Positions 28,080-38,589 of a stretch of DNA of 64,000 bases are shown piece by piece; position 1 is the first letter of the stretch; the number at the start of each line of letters is the position of its first letter. The stretch is taken from assembly GCF_020283565.1 (NCBI RefSeq), contig NC_060064.1, positions 17,566,337-17,630,336 on the forward strand, in the 5' to 3' direction. This DNA is from Trifolium pratense. Lineage: Eukaryota > Streptophyta > Magnoliopsida > Fabales > Fabaceae. The notes below the pieces were generated by a model. The model made no database searches, was not told the DNA's origin, and saw nothing but the letters and a program-made list of their open reading frames with translations. The position numbers and the translations under genes were made by a program.

Positions 28080-29270
28080 GGCTGGTTGGTTTAGTTGGTA
28101 AGGATTTGACTCATATTTCATGAAGATATACATTCAACTCCTATTGTTGGCGTAAAAACTTTGTTAGTGGATGATTTGTAATCTCTCTATTGTTGTTCTC
28201 TCAACCTCAAAAAAATTTTAAACTCTGTCGAGTCTTGAGATTCAACTCAACTTAATCTTCGACTTCTAAAGATAATTTATTAATATGAATTAGGTTTTAG
28301 ACTTATAAGTATAAGTCCAAATTTTAAGATATATCAGAGTTTAATTTAAACTTAATGGACTACCCACTTATATAAACTCTTAAAATTATAAACCGTCCAT
28401 TTCCATGTTGAGATCTTTGTTTTTCTTTTTTAATAATTGATGGAGTATTTTATCTCATATATTAAAGAATTGGCCAATATTCAATTCACTAAGCTTAGAA
28501 GTGTCTAATTTCGAAGTTGGAATCTTTAACAAACATTCCTAGTCCCAAATCCTACTCAATCAACCATCAAATTTGTGGTCCTATAAACTACTTTATAGTT
28601 TATACGATAAATATAATAAAATTTGGCATGTTGACTTTAAATATTCACATTTGGGTGCCTAGTTTCACCATCCTTGCTTCCACATTTGGGTGCCTAGAAT
28701 TTCATTTTCCCCTCTACCCAAAAAACACAAAAAATCATCTTCCCATTATATTGCACACGATAGAAAAATCCTATATGAAGTGAGAACTAATTGTTGGGTT
28801 AATAATTGAAACTTGAAAGTAGGATTGAGTTTTTCATAATCAAAATTGAGGAAACATAAACATATATCACAGTTATTTTAAGCATAATTTAGAAGATAAA
28901 ATTTGGAAATATATTATTGAAATTTATTATTTTTTATATGTATATAAAAACTAAAAAAATTTAAATGACATTCATTTTAAATAGGTGAGTATAAGTTTTT
29001 ATCTTTTACTTTTGATAATCGAATGAAAATAAAGTATTATTTATTCATTTTCTCTACTCATAACAGAGTCAAGATCCTCTCCATTTTTTACGTGCTCAAT
29101 TTCTTCTATTACCAAAGTTTTGAAATATAAACATAATAATATGACATTTGGTGGTGCAATTATTTTTTACACACTTCATAACTCTTCAAAATTATAATAA
29201 TGGTGAAAATCCTAACTCCTCACAGTATCCCTCCTTTTTATTTGGTACAAAACTTCAATCCTTTTTTATG
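28080..29270. other. Non-coding upstream DNA
   Basis: No gene seen. A degraded tRNA-like head GGTTGGTTTAGTTGGTAAGG is at about 28083-28102, and the phrase CACATTTGGGTGCCTAG is duplicated at 28648 and 28681. Confidence 0.4.
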
Positions 29271-29271
29271 A

Positions 29272-29510
29272 GTAAACAGTTAAATACCCCTGAAATTTTA
29301 AAATTCGTCAAATACCCCCCTGAAATTTGGAAATAGACAAATACTCCCTGAAATTTTAAAAAGTCAATCAAATTGTCCCCTGGCATGGACTCTGGCTGGT
29401 AGTGTCAGGGGGCAATTTGATTTACTTTTTAAAATTTCAGGGGGTATTTGCCTATTTCCAAATTTCATGGAATATTTGACGAATTTTAAAATTTTAGGGG
29501 GTATTTACCA
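29272..29510. mobile_element. Foldback MITE, TTAAATACCCC ends
   Basis: The two halves are inverted copies of each other: left ACCCCTGAAATTTTAAAATT and right, on the minus strand, the same phrase with few changes, down to a short centre around 29385. No protein. Long foldbacks of this kind are typical plant MITEs; no exact target duplication was found. Confidence 0.65.
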
Positions 29511-29594
29511 ATCAAAAGCTAAGAATAAAAAATATATAAATATATTTTGTTTCTATAAGCATAACTTAATTTATAAAGATATTATATTTTATAT

Positions 29595-29737
29595 GCAAGA
29601 CCGGAGTTCGAACTAAGAATCTTTGATTTGTTGGCAGAGACATTACATTATATATGCAGTAAGCCAGAGTTCGAATCACGGTTATCCTATTTATTCACTT
29701 TAAATTTCTAACCACTAAACTACTTTGAAGGGAAAAA
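29595..29737 (+). repeat. Degraded SINE copy
   Basis: Shows two B-box-like words (GGAGTTCGAAC and CAGAGTTCGAATCACGG), the family text ACATTATATATGCAG, and a tail after CTACTTTGAAGG ending in an A run. Borders are approximate. Confidence 0.5.
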
Positions 29738-30860
29738 AAAATAAATTTATTCATATACACCATAAATTTTACCATAGTTGTAAAATGTATTGGGACCTAC
29801 AGGTCACCAAAGGTTTCATTCATGGGAGTTCTCATCTCACCGTTCAGTATTAGGTCTCGTGAGTGCTCCCAACACAGTCCCACTACCTTTTTGCCGGCCC
29901 ACCTCCTCACGGGTGGAGAAATCTTTGTACTGCTCTCATTCCCAATTCAATTCACACTCTTTTCCACTACTCGTGATCGTGACTAGAATCATTCCCACAT
30001 TTTTTTTAGTTGTCTAATGATTACACTAATATATTTTAAAATTTAAGAAGTGTGGAGTCTTGAGTTTTAACTCGGGGATCATTACATATCGGCGTCTTAG
30101 CAAGGGACGGAACTAGAAAAAATTCTTGAGGGAGGACTTGAAAATAGAATAATACATCATTTATTCTCTTATTATTATTCAAAAGGCCTCGTAATTTTTT
30201 TGGGGCCCCTATTAGTCCTTGATATTGTTATATATACAATTTATTATTTCGTTAGTTATAATGAATCAAAATTAACTGAAAAAATAATTTTGAATTATTT
30301 TTATGACGCATCGAGTTGAGCCGCGAGAAAATCAGAAGAGACATAAGGAAATTGCTGACTACTTCCCATGAGGCATTATTTAAGGACTAAATATGGTAAA
30401 AAGTCTCGTAACTTGTGTATTTTTCTTTTTAAAGGCATAAATAAAATTTGTTTTAAAGTGAAAATTACTTTTTTTTTCTTCATTTACTAGTATTTTTAGA
30501 CACTAGTTAGCCCGACCCTTAGTTCGTTTAGTATATATTTAATTTTATAAGATGAGTTGATATCAAATTACATCTGTGTAACATTTGGGTACCAAAGTTC
30601 CATAAATTGTTGAGGGCGGCTGCAACTCCCTTTTTAATATGCCTATTCATGGTCATAGCGTCTTGCAGCTACCAAGATAATTATACTAACGAGACATATT
30701 CACAAACCTTATCAATAGCATAAGTGATTGTTTTGTTTCTTTCTTTTTTTTTTGTTGACCAAATTACTTGTTATTTTAAATGAATTAATAAAAGAGAAAA
30801 AAAAAGCGCAAACTTTGTATTCTATCAAATTGTCTCACATTCATGATATAATATGAAAAA
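29738..30860. other. Non-coding intergenic DNA
   Basis: No gene or element border recognised. A somewhat GC-richer patch at 29790-29950 has an open frame but no family resemblance, so I do not call it. Confidence 0.4.
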
Positions 30861-30863
30861 TTA

Positions 30864-32528
30864 GGGTTAGTTTGGTGCGTAGGATAAGATAATGACAGGA
30901 TAAGATATACAACAGAATGAAATGATAGAATATCAGCAGGATAACAGTTATCCTCAGTTATTGTTGAAATATGCCTTGAAATCTCAGTTACAATAAGTCA
31001 GGAAGAATATGGTGTGAATCTGCCTGCTGCGCGAGGTGCAAGCTTGTTTTGTTTTCAGGATTTTGGTTTCTGCCTCCTGCGCGAGGCGCAACACGTGACC
31101 AGAATTTTGCATCTTTGCAGATTTTGTGAAAAAATAGCTTTTCTTGGAGGACACTCTGACTTGTATTTGTTTTATTTTAAAACAGATTTGTTACTATTTT
31201 TTGGGCATATATTTTTCTATAAATAGGGATCACTTTATTCATAGAAAAATAAGAGAGTGAAAGGAACAATAAGGATTTGCCACCATCAAAGGCTAGGGTT
31301 TTAGAGAGAGAACAAAAGAGTTTTCTTTTGGTATAATTCTAGGGCAAAAATTTATTGTTTGCTTGGTTCACCTTGGGTAGACTAGGTCAAATTGAGTTTC
31401 TTCATCACAGGAAGTAATTCGGGATTTGGGTAGAGTTAGGGTTTGCTAATTCTTGTAACCCAAATTTGGGAATTGCTTGTAACCGACTTATTTGATTCTA
31501 GTGGAACGGAGGGCTGCTCTCTCCCCCAGACTAGGTTATTTTAACCGAACGGGGTAAACAAAGATTTGTGTCTCTTCTCTCTTTTATTTGTTTACTTGCT
31601 TTTGGATTATTATTATCATCATCTCTATCTACTCTTTGATATTGGTTGCTTGACTCAATTGCTCCACACATCAAGTTTCGTATTGGTGTGATTTTTATTA
31701 TCGAATTCACAACAGTTATCATATCATATGTTTGGTGCACACAAGATAACAAACATGATAACTATTATATCATATTTTTAATAAATACTTGCTCATAACT
31801 ATATGATAAGATACACACTATATTTAAATGACAAAATTATATTTGTAAAACAATTGTTATTTTTTAAAAATTATATTGCAATACTTTGAATTTTATAAAT
31901 AAAAATATAAATAATAAGTAATCAAATAACTTTATAAAATTTTAAATAAAAATCATGAGAAAATAAACAAATTATTATCAAATAAATAACTCAATTATAC
32001 ATGTTAGATAAGCTAAATAAATATATGATATATCTCATCCGTAAATAATAAAACTACCATTGCAAAAGAATTATATTTAATTTATTATAAAATTTAAATT
32101 AATATCCCTATTTTGCAATTTTTTTAATAATTATTTTACTTTAAAATATTGTAATTTTAGTAGAATTTTGATTTTTTTAGATTATATAAATTATAAAATT
32201 ACCCTTGTGAGAAGATCACATATATATTTAAAAACTAATTATTTTATTATTAATTTACTATCAAATTATTTTATTATTTATATTTTATTAATTTTCAGTT
32301 TTTTATTTTAAAATATATTTTATATAATAAATCAACAAATTTTTTTCTTATCATATCCTGCTGGTAACCCAGCTCAAATTCAGGATAAGAATCTTAACTA
32401 GAGAGACAAGATAGGAATAAGCTTCAGGATTAACTTATCGTATCATGTTGTGTCACCAAACATTGGATTAGACAGGATATGATACAATTATCTTATCATG
32501 TTTCTTATCATGTGCACCAAACGGACCC
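30864..32528. mobile_element. PIF/Harbinger-like MITE interrupted by a solo LTR
   Basis: Ends are GGGTTAGTTTGGTGCG on the left and, read inward on the minus strand, GGGTCCGTTTGGTGCA on the right, each flanked by TTA (30861-30863 and 32529-32531). TIR wording and a TTA duplication fit PIF/Harbinger (Tourist-like) elements. Both ends continue with TATCTTATC/GATAAGATA-rich text. Without the nested LTR the element is about 0.9 kb and has no transposase frame. Confidence 0.75.
30962..31714. mobile_element. Solo LTR, copia-like
   Basis: Starts TGTTGAAATATG and ends ATTCACAACA, giving the TGTTG...CAACA inverted tip of LTRs, and is flanked by the 5-bp duplication GTTAT (30957-30961 and 31715-31719). 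The internal stretch with TGGAACGGAGGGC...CCGAACGGGGTAAAC resembles the transcribed part of plant Ty1/copia LTRs. No internal domain or second LTR is present, so this is the product of LTR-LTR recombination. Confidence 0.85.
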
Positions 32529-32759
32529 TTAGATAATTCATTTTAGATGTCAATAAATTAATTTAGACTGCATATCCATTAAACTCTCAATAAAAGTATA
32601 ATGTATTAGCATGGAAATACATATATAGTAAATAGTATAATTGAATTGTTTTCTTAGAAGGTAGTGGTAGTAGGGCACTTCTTTGGCATTATAGGCTTCT
32701 AGAGCATAAGTTGAAATTTTTGTGTTCCACTCACGAGTCACGGTAGCACTTATATCCAT

Positions 32760-33013
32760 GATGTTTTCTCTTTCCCCCCTCCCATGAATCTTTTATACCC
32801 CCAAGATTCCAATTTTGCCCTTGTAGAAAAATTCGGTTCGCAGAAACCGAATTTTTTCTAGTGCAAATTCAGAATAAATTTCGGTTTTTAGAAACCAAAT
32901 TTTTTTTTCAAGGCAAAAAAAAACTTCGGTTTCTACGAACCGAAGTTTTTTCAATGGCAAAATTGGAAATTTAGGGGGATAAAAGATTCATGGGGGTGGG
33001 GAGAGAAAACATC
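32760..33013. mobile_element. Foldback MITE, Mutator-like, perfect 9-bp TSD
   Basis: Left end GATGTTTTCTC and right end GAGAAAACATC are inverted repeats, extended by ATGAATCTTTTAT on both arms. The flanks TATATCCAT (32751-32759 and 33014-33022) are an exact 9-bp duplication. Inside, CGGTTTC...GAAACCG words form further small palindromes. Non-coding. Confidence 0.85.
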
Positions 33014-33022
33014 TATATCCAT

Positions 33023-33745
33023 TGTTTGGTCATGACTTCAAATAGTGGGCCTTTGTGGATTGATTCAATGACAAATTAACACAAATCTCGCTTCAAAACC
33101 ATCACGAGTTTGTTTTGTTACCTTTAGATTATGGGGTATGAATTGACTTTTTGTTCCTGTCATAAGTCATAACTGTTGTGATGTTAGTTAATTCATGTCT
33201 GTTACTGATAGTCAGAACGAAAATAACTACTTTAGAGGTGGTTATTAGTTTTTGTTTTTTGATAAATAGAGGTGGTTATTAGTTAGTTAGCTTTTGTTGT
33301 GATTTAACTGGTTTCAGTGGTGTCTCCGAGTTTTTGGAGGCTCTATGTGAAATATGAAAGTGACATTATAAAAAAAAAAATGTAATTGATTTTGGGAGAA
33401 AAAGAATAATGGGAATTGAGAAACTATGTGAGTTGAATTGGGAAACACAATTAAAATAGTAAAATTGTGATTTTTAATTTCAAATTTTAGAAACTCTAAC
33501 TTGTAAAATTTAGTTTTCACCTTTGTTTCAACTTTATTGGAGTTTTTTAGAATTGAATGAGTCAAGGAGGAGTAGGTTAACGTCGCTGGTTATGGTGGCA
33601 GGTCGACGCTGGTGGTGGTGAATTAATGGAGTTTTTGAGAATAGAAGGAGGAGTTAGTTTCTTGTTTTGATTTTGATCGTACATTACACGTTTCTCTTCA
33701 CTGCTGTTTTTTTTTTCTTAGAAAAACGGGTTGGGCCTTACAAGA
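33023..33745. other. Non-coding DNA
   Basis: No gene recognised; a short TAGAGGTGGTTATTAGTT phrase is duplicated near 33234 and 33267. Confidence 0.35.
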
Positions 33746-34160
33746 TGTTCTAACATAAATAATTAATTTTTACACCCCCTAACTTACTAATACTACTACC
33801 CTATATTTTTTTTTGTGGCCCTCATTTTTAAGAGACCTTGTGCCACGGCCCACGTCGCACATGGGCTTGGGCCGCCGCTGACTGGTTTACTTGTATGAGA
33901 AGTAACCATGTATAAATACTCAACTGTGTTGTAATTATTCATTAAGTGTTGTGAATAAAATTTCTCTCTTCCCTCTAATTCATTCTCTCTATAGTTTATC
34001 GTATCTTCTTCGTCATTCAATTTCCAAAAACTGTGATAGGCTCACACTGAACCTATTGTATTTGTATGTGTTTTGAGTTCAACTTGCGCTTGAGCATTGT
34101 GTGTTGTGTGATTTCGTTGTGCTAACATCTGGCATCAAGAGCCTGGTTGACGGATAAAGG
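33746..34160 (+). mobile_element. Copia-type LTR remnant with primer site
   Basis: A TATA-like TATAAATACTC (33911), a TTGTGAATAAAATTTCTC stretch, and an end GTTGTGCTAACA at 34129 followed by TCTGGCATCAAGAGCC look like the 3' part of a Ty1/copia LTR plus a mutated initiator-tRNA primer-binding site (normally TGGTATCAGAGC). The left border is uncertain, and no internal domain or partner LTR follows. Confidence 0.5.
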
Positions 34161-34438
34161 AGAGATTTTCTCACCGAGACCAAAAAATCATTCTTCATAT
34201 ATCTCAGCTTCGAAAATAGAAGTGGTTCGTTTTGTTTCTATAAGCAATTCAAGATTTCAAAATTATCAATAAAAACTCATACATTTACTCAAAATAAACA
34301 GCCTCAAATTTATGAATTTATCAATAAAAACTCATACTTTCCAAGTTACTCAAAATGAACAACATCAACAACTCAAACATGAATTTTTATTGCATAAATC
34401 ACTACTTAACAACGACGACGACATAGATTATTAATTAG

Positions 34439-34510
34439 CACTACAAAAAATACGCCATTTAACGGCGGTTTTTTGCGGCGGTTTAGTAAAACCCCCGAAG
34501 TTTGATAAAA
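34439..34510 (+). mobile_element. Isolated CACTA terminus
   Basis: CACTACAAAAAATACGCC is followed by GGCGG/CGGTTT words typical of En/Spm-type subterminal repeats, then the similarity stops. Probably a truncated element end; compare the larger element at 63124. Confidence 0.55.
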
Positions 34511-35187
34511 AGTTTCCAATTTTTAGTTGGAATCCACCAAAGAAGACAGAAAAACATCAAGTCAGGGAGAAAGAGGGGAACCTAGGGAAATATATATATA
34601 TAGACACACAACATGAGTACCTTTTTAATTTTTTTTTTAGAGGTTTGTTTCCTTTTATATATACAATGCACCATGAGTCTACACAATTATATTTTGCCTT
34701 GTGATAACTGCATGGTAAAACATTTTTTAATAATAATGTGATACTGGTGATACTGAAACTTGATAGCTTAAAAAGGATGCTAAGTACATCATATAGTTTT
34801 ATCTTTACTGCAAAATAAATTTTCAGAAGTTAACATTTGAGATGTTAGGTCAGTGGTAAAAATTTAGTCTTGTAACTTCAAAGTGTCGAGTTCAAATCCT
34901 GTCAGGAGCCATTGTAAAATGGTCATTGGTGCCACTGCCAATTAAATAATTACTTTTTTTTTTCTTTTCAGAAATCAAACTTCCATATACTTTTATAGGA
35001 TTTCAAATTATGAAAAGAATCATTGATTGTAACTTATCATAAATAGGGATGAGATAACAAATTTAATTACACTTTTAACTATATACTTTGTGCATGACAA
35101 CATGTGAAAAAATTAGTTTAGATAATTTTGTCAGAACAAATAGAAGTGTGCCTATATTAGAGAAGAAACAAATTAATATATAATTAA
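34511..35187. other. Downstream non-coding DNA of the U-box gene
   Basis: AT-rich. A tRNA-like GAGATGTTAGGTCAGTGGTAA...GTCGAGTTCAAATCCTGTC (34840-34905) looks like an old tRNA-derived repeat. No gene seen. Confidence 0.4.
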
Positions 35188-36789
35188 TTAAATTTGCTCA
35201 CTCTTGCTAATGAGATCTAAAATTGCATTTGCTTTCCTCTGTGCTCTATTTGTACCAGTTTGCTTCATCTGAATTAAATGGTCATAAACTCCAAACTGAA
35301 GTGCTGCCAAAGTGAAAGAAGAATTACTTGAACACAACTCAAGAAGAACAGAAGCTGCACATTCCTTATTCTTAGGAGTCCCTTCTCTAATAAAGCCAAC
35401 AAGAATTTCAATGAAAGATAAGTGTCCAATCTCTTGTCTCCCTTCAGGATTCAACACAAGTAACAACAAAATTGAGAGTGCTTCATCAATCATTCCCAAG
35501 TTTGTGTCCTGTAACAGTTCAAGTAAAGGTGTAACAATTCCAGCTCTTATAGCTCTATCTTTATTTGCATTGTTTAATGATAAGCTAAAAAGTGCTGTAG
35601 CAGCATCTTTTTTCCCTCTAACTGTTCCATTTTGTAACAAGTTTACCAAAGGTTGAATCCCATTTGATATTCCTACAATCTCTTTATTTTCATCAATCAT
35701 TGATAAGCTAAATAAAGCTGCTGCTGAGTTTTCTTTAGCTACAATACTTCCATTCTCCAACACTTCTATAATAGCTGGAATAGCACCTTCTTGTGATATA
35801 AGTTTCTTGTTATCTTCATCAATTGATAGATTCAAAAGTGCGGTAACAGCATGTTCTTTTATTTTTGAATCTGGATAGGATAGTAGTTGTACTAATGGTG
35901 GTATTCCTCCATGCTCGGCGACTAAAACTCTGTTCTCTGGATTTTCTTTTGATAACATGCGGATTCTTTCGACTGCCTTTCTCTGATGTTCTAAGTTGAT
36001 AGACCCTAGGCTTTCAACCAAAGATGGAATTTCTTCTTGGTTTTCAGTTGAAGAGCCTTCTTGACATGATGAAGTGTAGATTTTTGGAAGTTTGAAGTTG
36101 TTGTTCTCACACCATTCAACAATTAAGTTTTTTAAGGCACAGTTTGGTGCTAATTGAAGATGTTCTAGAGGTTGCCTTGTCTTTGGACAGGTTTTATGAT
36201 TGGATTTGAACCACTTCTCTATGCTTTCCCTTTCATATGTCTTTCATGGAAACACACACACACACACAATGACAAGAAAAACAGGAAAATGAAGTTTTGT
36301 TAGCATCACATTTATAGAAAGAACTGAAATTCTTGGAAAGAACTATGTGATTACCTGTCCACTTGCAACAATAACAGGATCAGTCATGATTTCAAGTGTA
36401 ATTGGACATAGAAACTCATGAGGGATGACCAAAGAAGTGCTTCTTCCAAGCATCTTATTAGGCATGGCAGGATCACCATCAAGGACGATAGCGGTTTCTT
36501 CCATACCTGCAACCCTTTTGAATCTGTTAAGAAGGCCAATTATTTTCTGTGTACTCTCAGCTTGTTGTCCTTTTCTTTCTCTAACAAGGTTTCCAACAGC
36601 CACTGTTTCTACCTCAAGATCCTCAAAACTGCGAAGCTCCAACTTTATTGCAAGCCTTTCAACAATAGCACTATCAGCATTACGATCATGGTCATCCGAG
36701 AACACCACCATCATATCCAATGCTAGTTCTATGTCTTGTGTATCAGTTCTTCTCCTTGCCCTCCTGAGTTGCACGTGCATTAGCTCAAG
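35188..36789 (-). pseudogene. U-box/ARM E3 ligase, 5' exon missing (PUB10/11-like)
   Basis: Two exons remain: 36789-36355 and 36240-35188, joined by a 114-bp GT-AG intron holding a CA repeat. Together they encode 495 residues. First comes the plant U-box N-terminal domain tail (MHVQLRRARRRTDTQDIEL), then the U-box (FLCPITLEIMTDPVIVASGQ across the junction, then [27 protein letters not shown]), then armadillo repeats (about residues 225-490; [23 protein letters not shown] units) and a terminal ISKSEQI. U-box proteins accept ubiquitin-loaded E2 and tag substrates bound by the ARM repeats. Relatives of the PUB10/11 type are near 610 residues, so roughly 115 N-terminal residues are lacking. The exon begins right after a TTAATTCAG acceptor; its upstream intron holds the Ty1/copia element at 36833-41603. 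I found no matching first exon to 64000. It could lie outside the window, so pseudogene status is likely, not proven. Confidence 0.75.
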
Positions 36790-36832
36790 CTGAATTAAGC
36801 CAAAGTATATAACATTATCTCAATATGCATAT

Positions 36833-37017
36833 TGTTGGGTAAAAGTGTGATCCGTATATTATTCATGATAGGCAAATGCCTTATATAGACTTTACAAGTA
36901 CTAGCTTGTTACACAAGCACTTACACACACTCTTGGCTAAGGCCCTATGTACACTATCAGTCCTAACAACCAGCAGTACACAATGTACTAACATTGTGTG
37001 CAGCATCTGTCCTAACA
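36833..37017 (-). repeat. 3' LTR of the copia element
   Basis: TGTTGGGT...CCTAACA, 185 bp. Compared with the other LTR (180 bp once its MITE is ignored) it differs by a 6-bp indel, a 1-bp indel and about two substitutions, so the insertion is fairly young but not recent. Confidence 0.9.
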
Positions 37018-37064
37018 TACCCTCCCTTAAACTGAATATTACAACAAAACAGACATTATTCAGT

Positions 37065-38011
37065 TTAACACACTAAATCAACCATACCTAACTCACTTCT
37101 GAGTTTACAAAAAGATTCTAATTTCATGTTCTCTGCAAGTTGATCCTCAGATTTGCAGTAGACTAGCTCAATTATGCCATCCTTAGTGAGATCTTTAAGG
37201 AGGTAAATCACAGTGCTCCTTTCTTGCATTAGCTTCCTATGATTCAATACATTTCTCAACCAATTTTCTTGACAAGCACAAGAGGTTTTTCTATCATCTC
37301 GATCTCCTGCATAATCACAGTCACTCCACCCTTTGAGACACATACTCTCGTGATCATCAGCTTTGTATAGTATTTCATAGCTAAGAGTTCCCTTCAAGTC
37401 TCTCATAATTCTCTTGATTGCTGCAACATGTATCTCAGTAAGTCTATCCATGGCCCTAGCTACCAAGAACACAGAGTAAGCTAAGTCAGGTCTTGAAGCA
37501 AGCAAGTACATTAGGCAACCTACCATCCGTTTGTAAGATGATGCATCAATAGTTCTTCCATTTTCATTCTTGACTAACTTGCAACCAGGTACAGTGGGAC
37601 TACATACTTTGTTGCAATTTTCCACTCCAATCTTGACCAATATCTCATTTGCACATTTTTGTTGATTCATGAAGGTTCCATTAGTGCCTTGGATTACTTC
37701 TACTCCAAGAAAATGCCTCATCATCTCAATTTCTCCCTTTTCATTAAATTTTGTCTTATGAATCCTTTTCACACCAATTGAATTGGATTCTGAAGGTAGT
37801 GATGTTAGTTTCCAAGTGTTGTTTCTTTCAATGGATTCAATTTCATCCTTCATAGCTGCTTTCCAGACTTCAAGTTTTACTGCCTCATCATGAGTAGTTG
37901 GATTCTCACCACTGCTATGCGGTTCATTATCTTCTTCAGCTTCACTACTTGTCACATAGTCACTGAGATGACCTGGAGGCTTCTTTATCCTTGTTGTTTC
38001 TGCATTGTCAC
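37065..38011 (-). pseudogene. Copia reverse transcriptase/RNase H remnant
   Basis: Minus-strand frame with WKAAMKDEIESIERNNTW (start of the copia reverse transcriptase domain), then MMRHFLGVEV, YKRMVGCLMYLLASRPDL and the RNase H start WSDCDYAGDRDDRKTS. Between GEIE and MMRHFLG the conserved RT core, including the YVDD active site, is missing. A second deletion removes part of RNase H after TSCAC. It therefore encodes no working enzyme. The hAT-like MITE at 38012 breaks its upstream connection. Confidence 0.85.
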
Positions 38012-38589
38012 CAATGTAGTCAGGTTCTCGCACCGGGTCTTAGGTTCTTACGATCCTACGAGCTCGTGAAGGCCAAACGAGCTTAGAACCCATGTAGGTT
38101 CCTTTTTTTATCCGTCTGTAGTCAGGTTCTCGCACCGGGTCATAGGTTCTTACGATCCTAGAGGTTTTTCTTTACCTGAGCTCTAGACGGCGTCGTTGTG
38201 AACCTCGCCGGCGGTTAGTGTATGTTTGTTCTCACTCCTTTCTCACTTTGGTTCACTCCTCTCTCACTTTCAACCATCTCTTTCACTCAAACCTCTGTCC
38301 TACATGAAACCCCTCGGTTTTCATTTTGTTTTTTTTTTAACCCTGCTGATGCTTCTTCCAACCCTCTGTTATGAACTTATGAACATTTGGAATGATCTCT
38401 ATGAAATATTAATTAATTATGTTTATTTTGTTTATGTATTATATTTTTTGTGTGTTTATGTGTATATGTATATATGTGAAGTTACAATTTTACCCTTAGT
38501 AGGATCTTACGAATCGAGCTACGATCCCAATCTTACGATTCTTAACCAGCCTACCGATCCTACGTAGGATCTCGAACCTGACTACATTG
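38012..38589. mobile_element. hAT-like MITE nested in copia pol
   Basis: Ends CAATGTAGTCAGGTTC and GAACCTGACTACATTG are perfect 16-bp inverted repeats. ATTGTCAC lies on both sides (38004-38011 and 38590-38597), an exact 8-bp hAT-type duplication. Taking out the element plus one duplication copy leaves the copia reading frame continuous, confirming the borders. A second internal copy of GTAGTCAGGTTCTCGCACCG at 38118 shows a partial tandem duplication of the left end. No transposase. Confidence 0.92.

Noticed and set aside
29790..30017. 75-residue open frame in a GC-richer patch
   Set aside because: No recognisable domain, promoter or splice context; likely chance.
35312..35656. Open frame on the plus strand opposite the ARM repeats
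   Set aside because: Antisense shadow of the armadillo-repeat exon; no motif and no splice or promoter context.
36418..36793. Two plus-strand open frames opposite the U-box exon
   Set aside because: Shadows of the real minus-strand exon, which shows the clear U-box family sequence.
37065..38033. A functional host gene reading MREPDYIGDNAETT...
   Set aside because: The first residues come from the hAT-like MITE end; the remainder is a copia reverse transcriptase remnant with the active site deleted.
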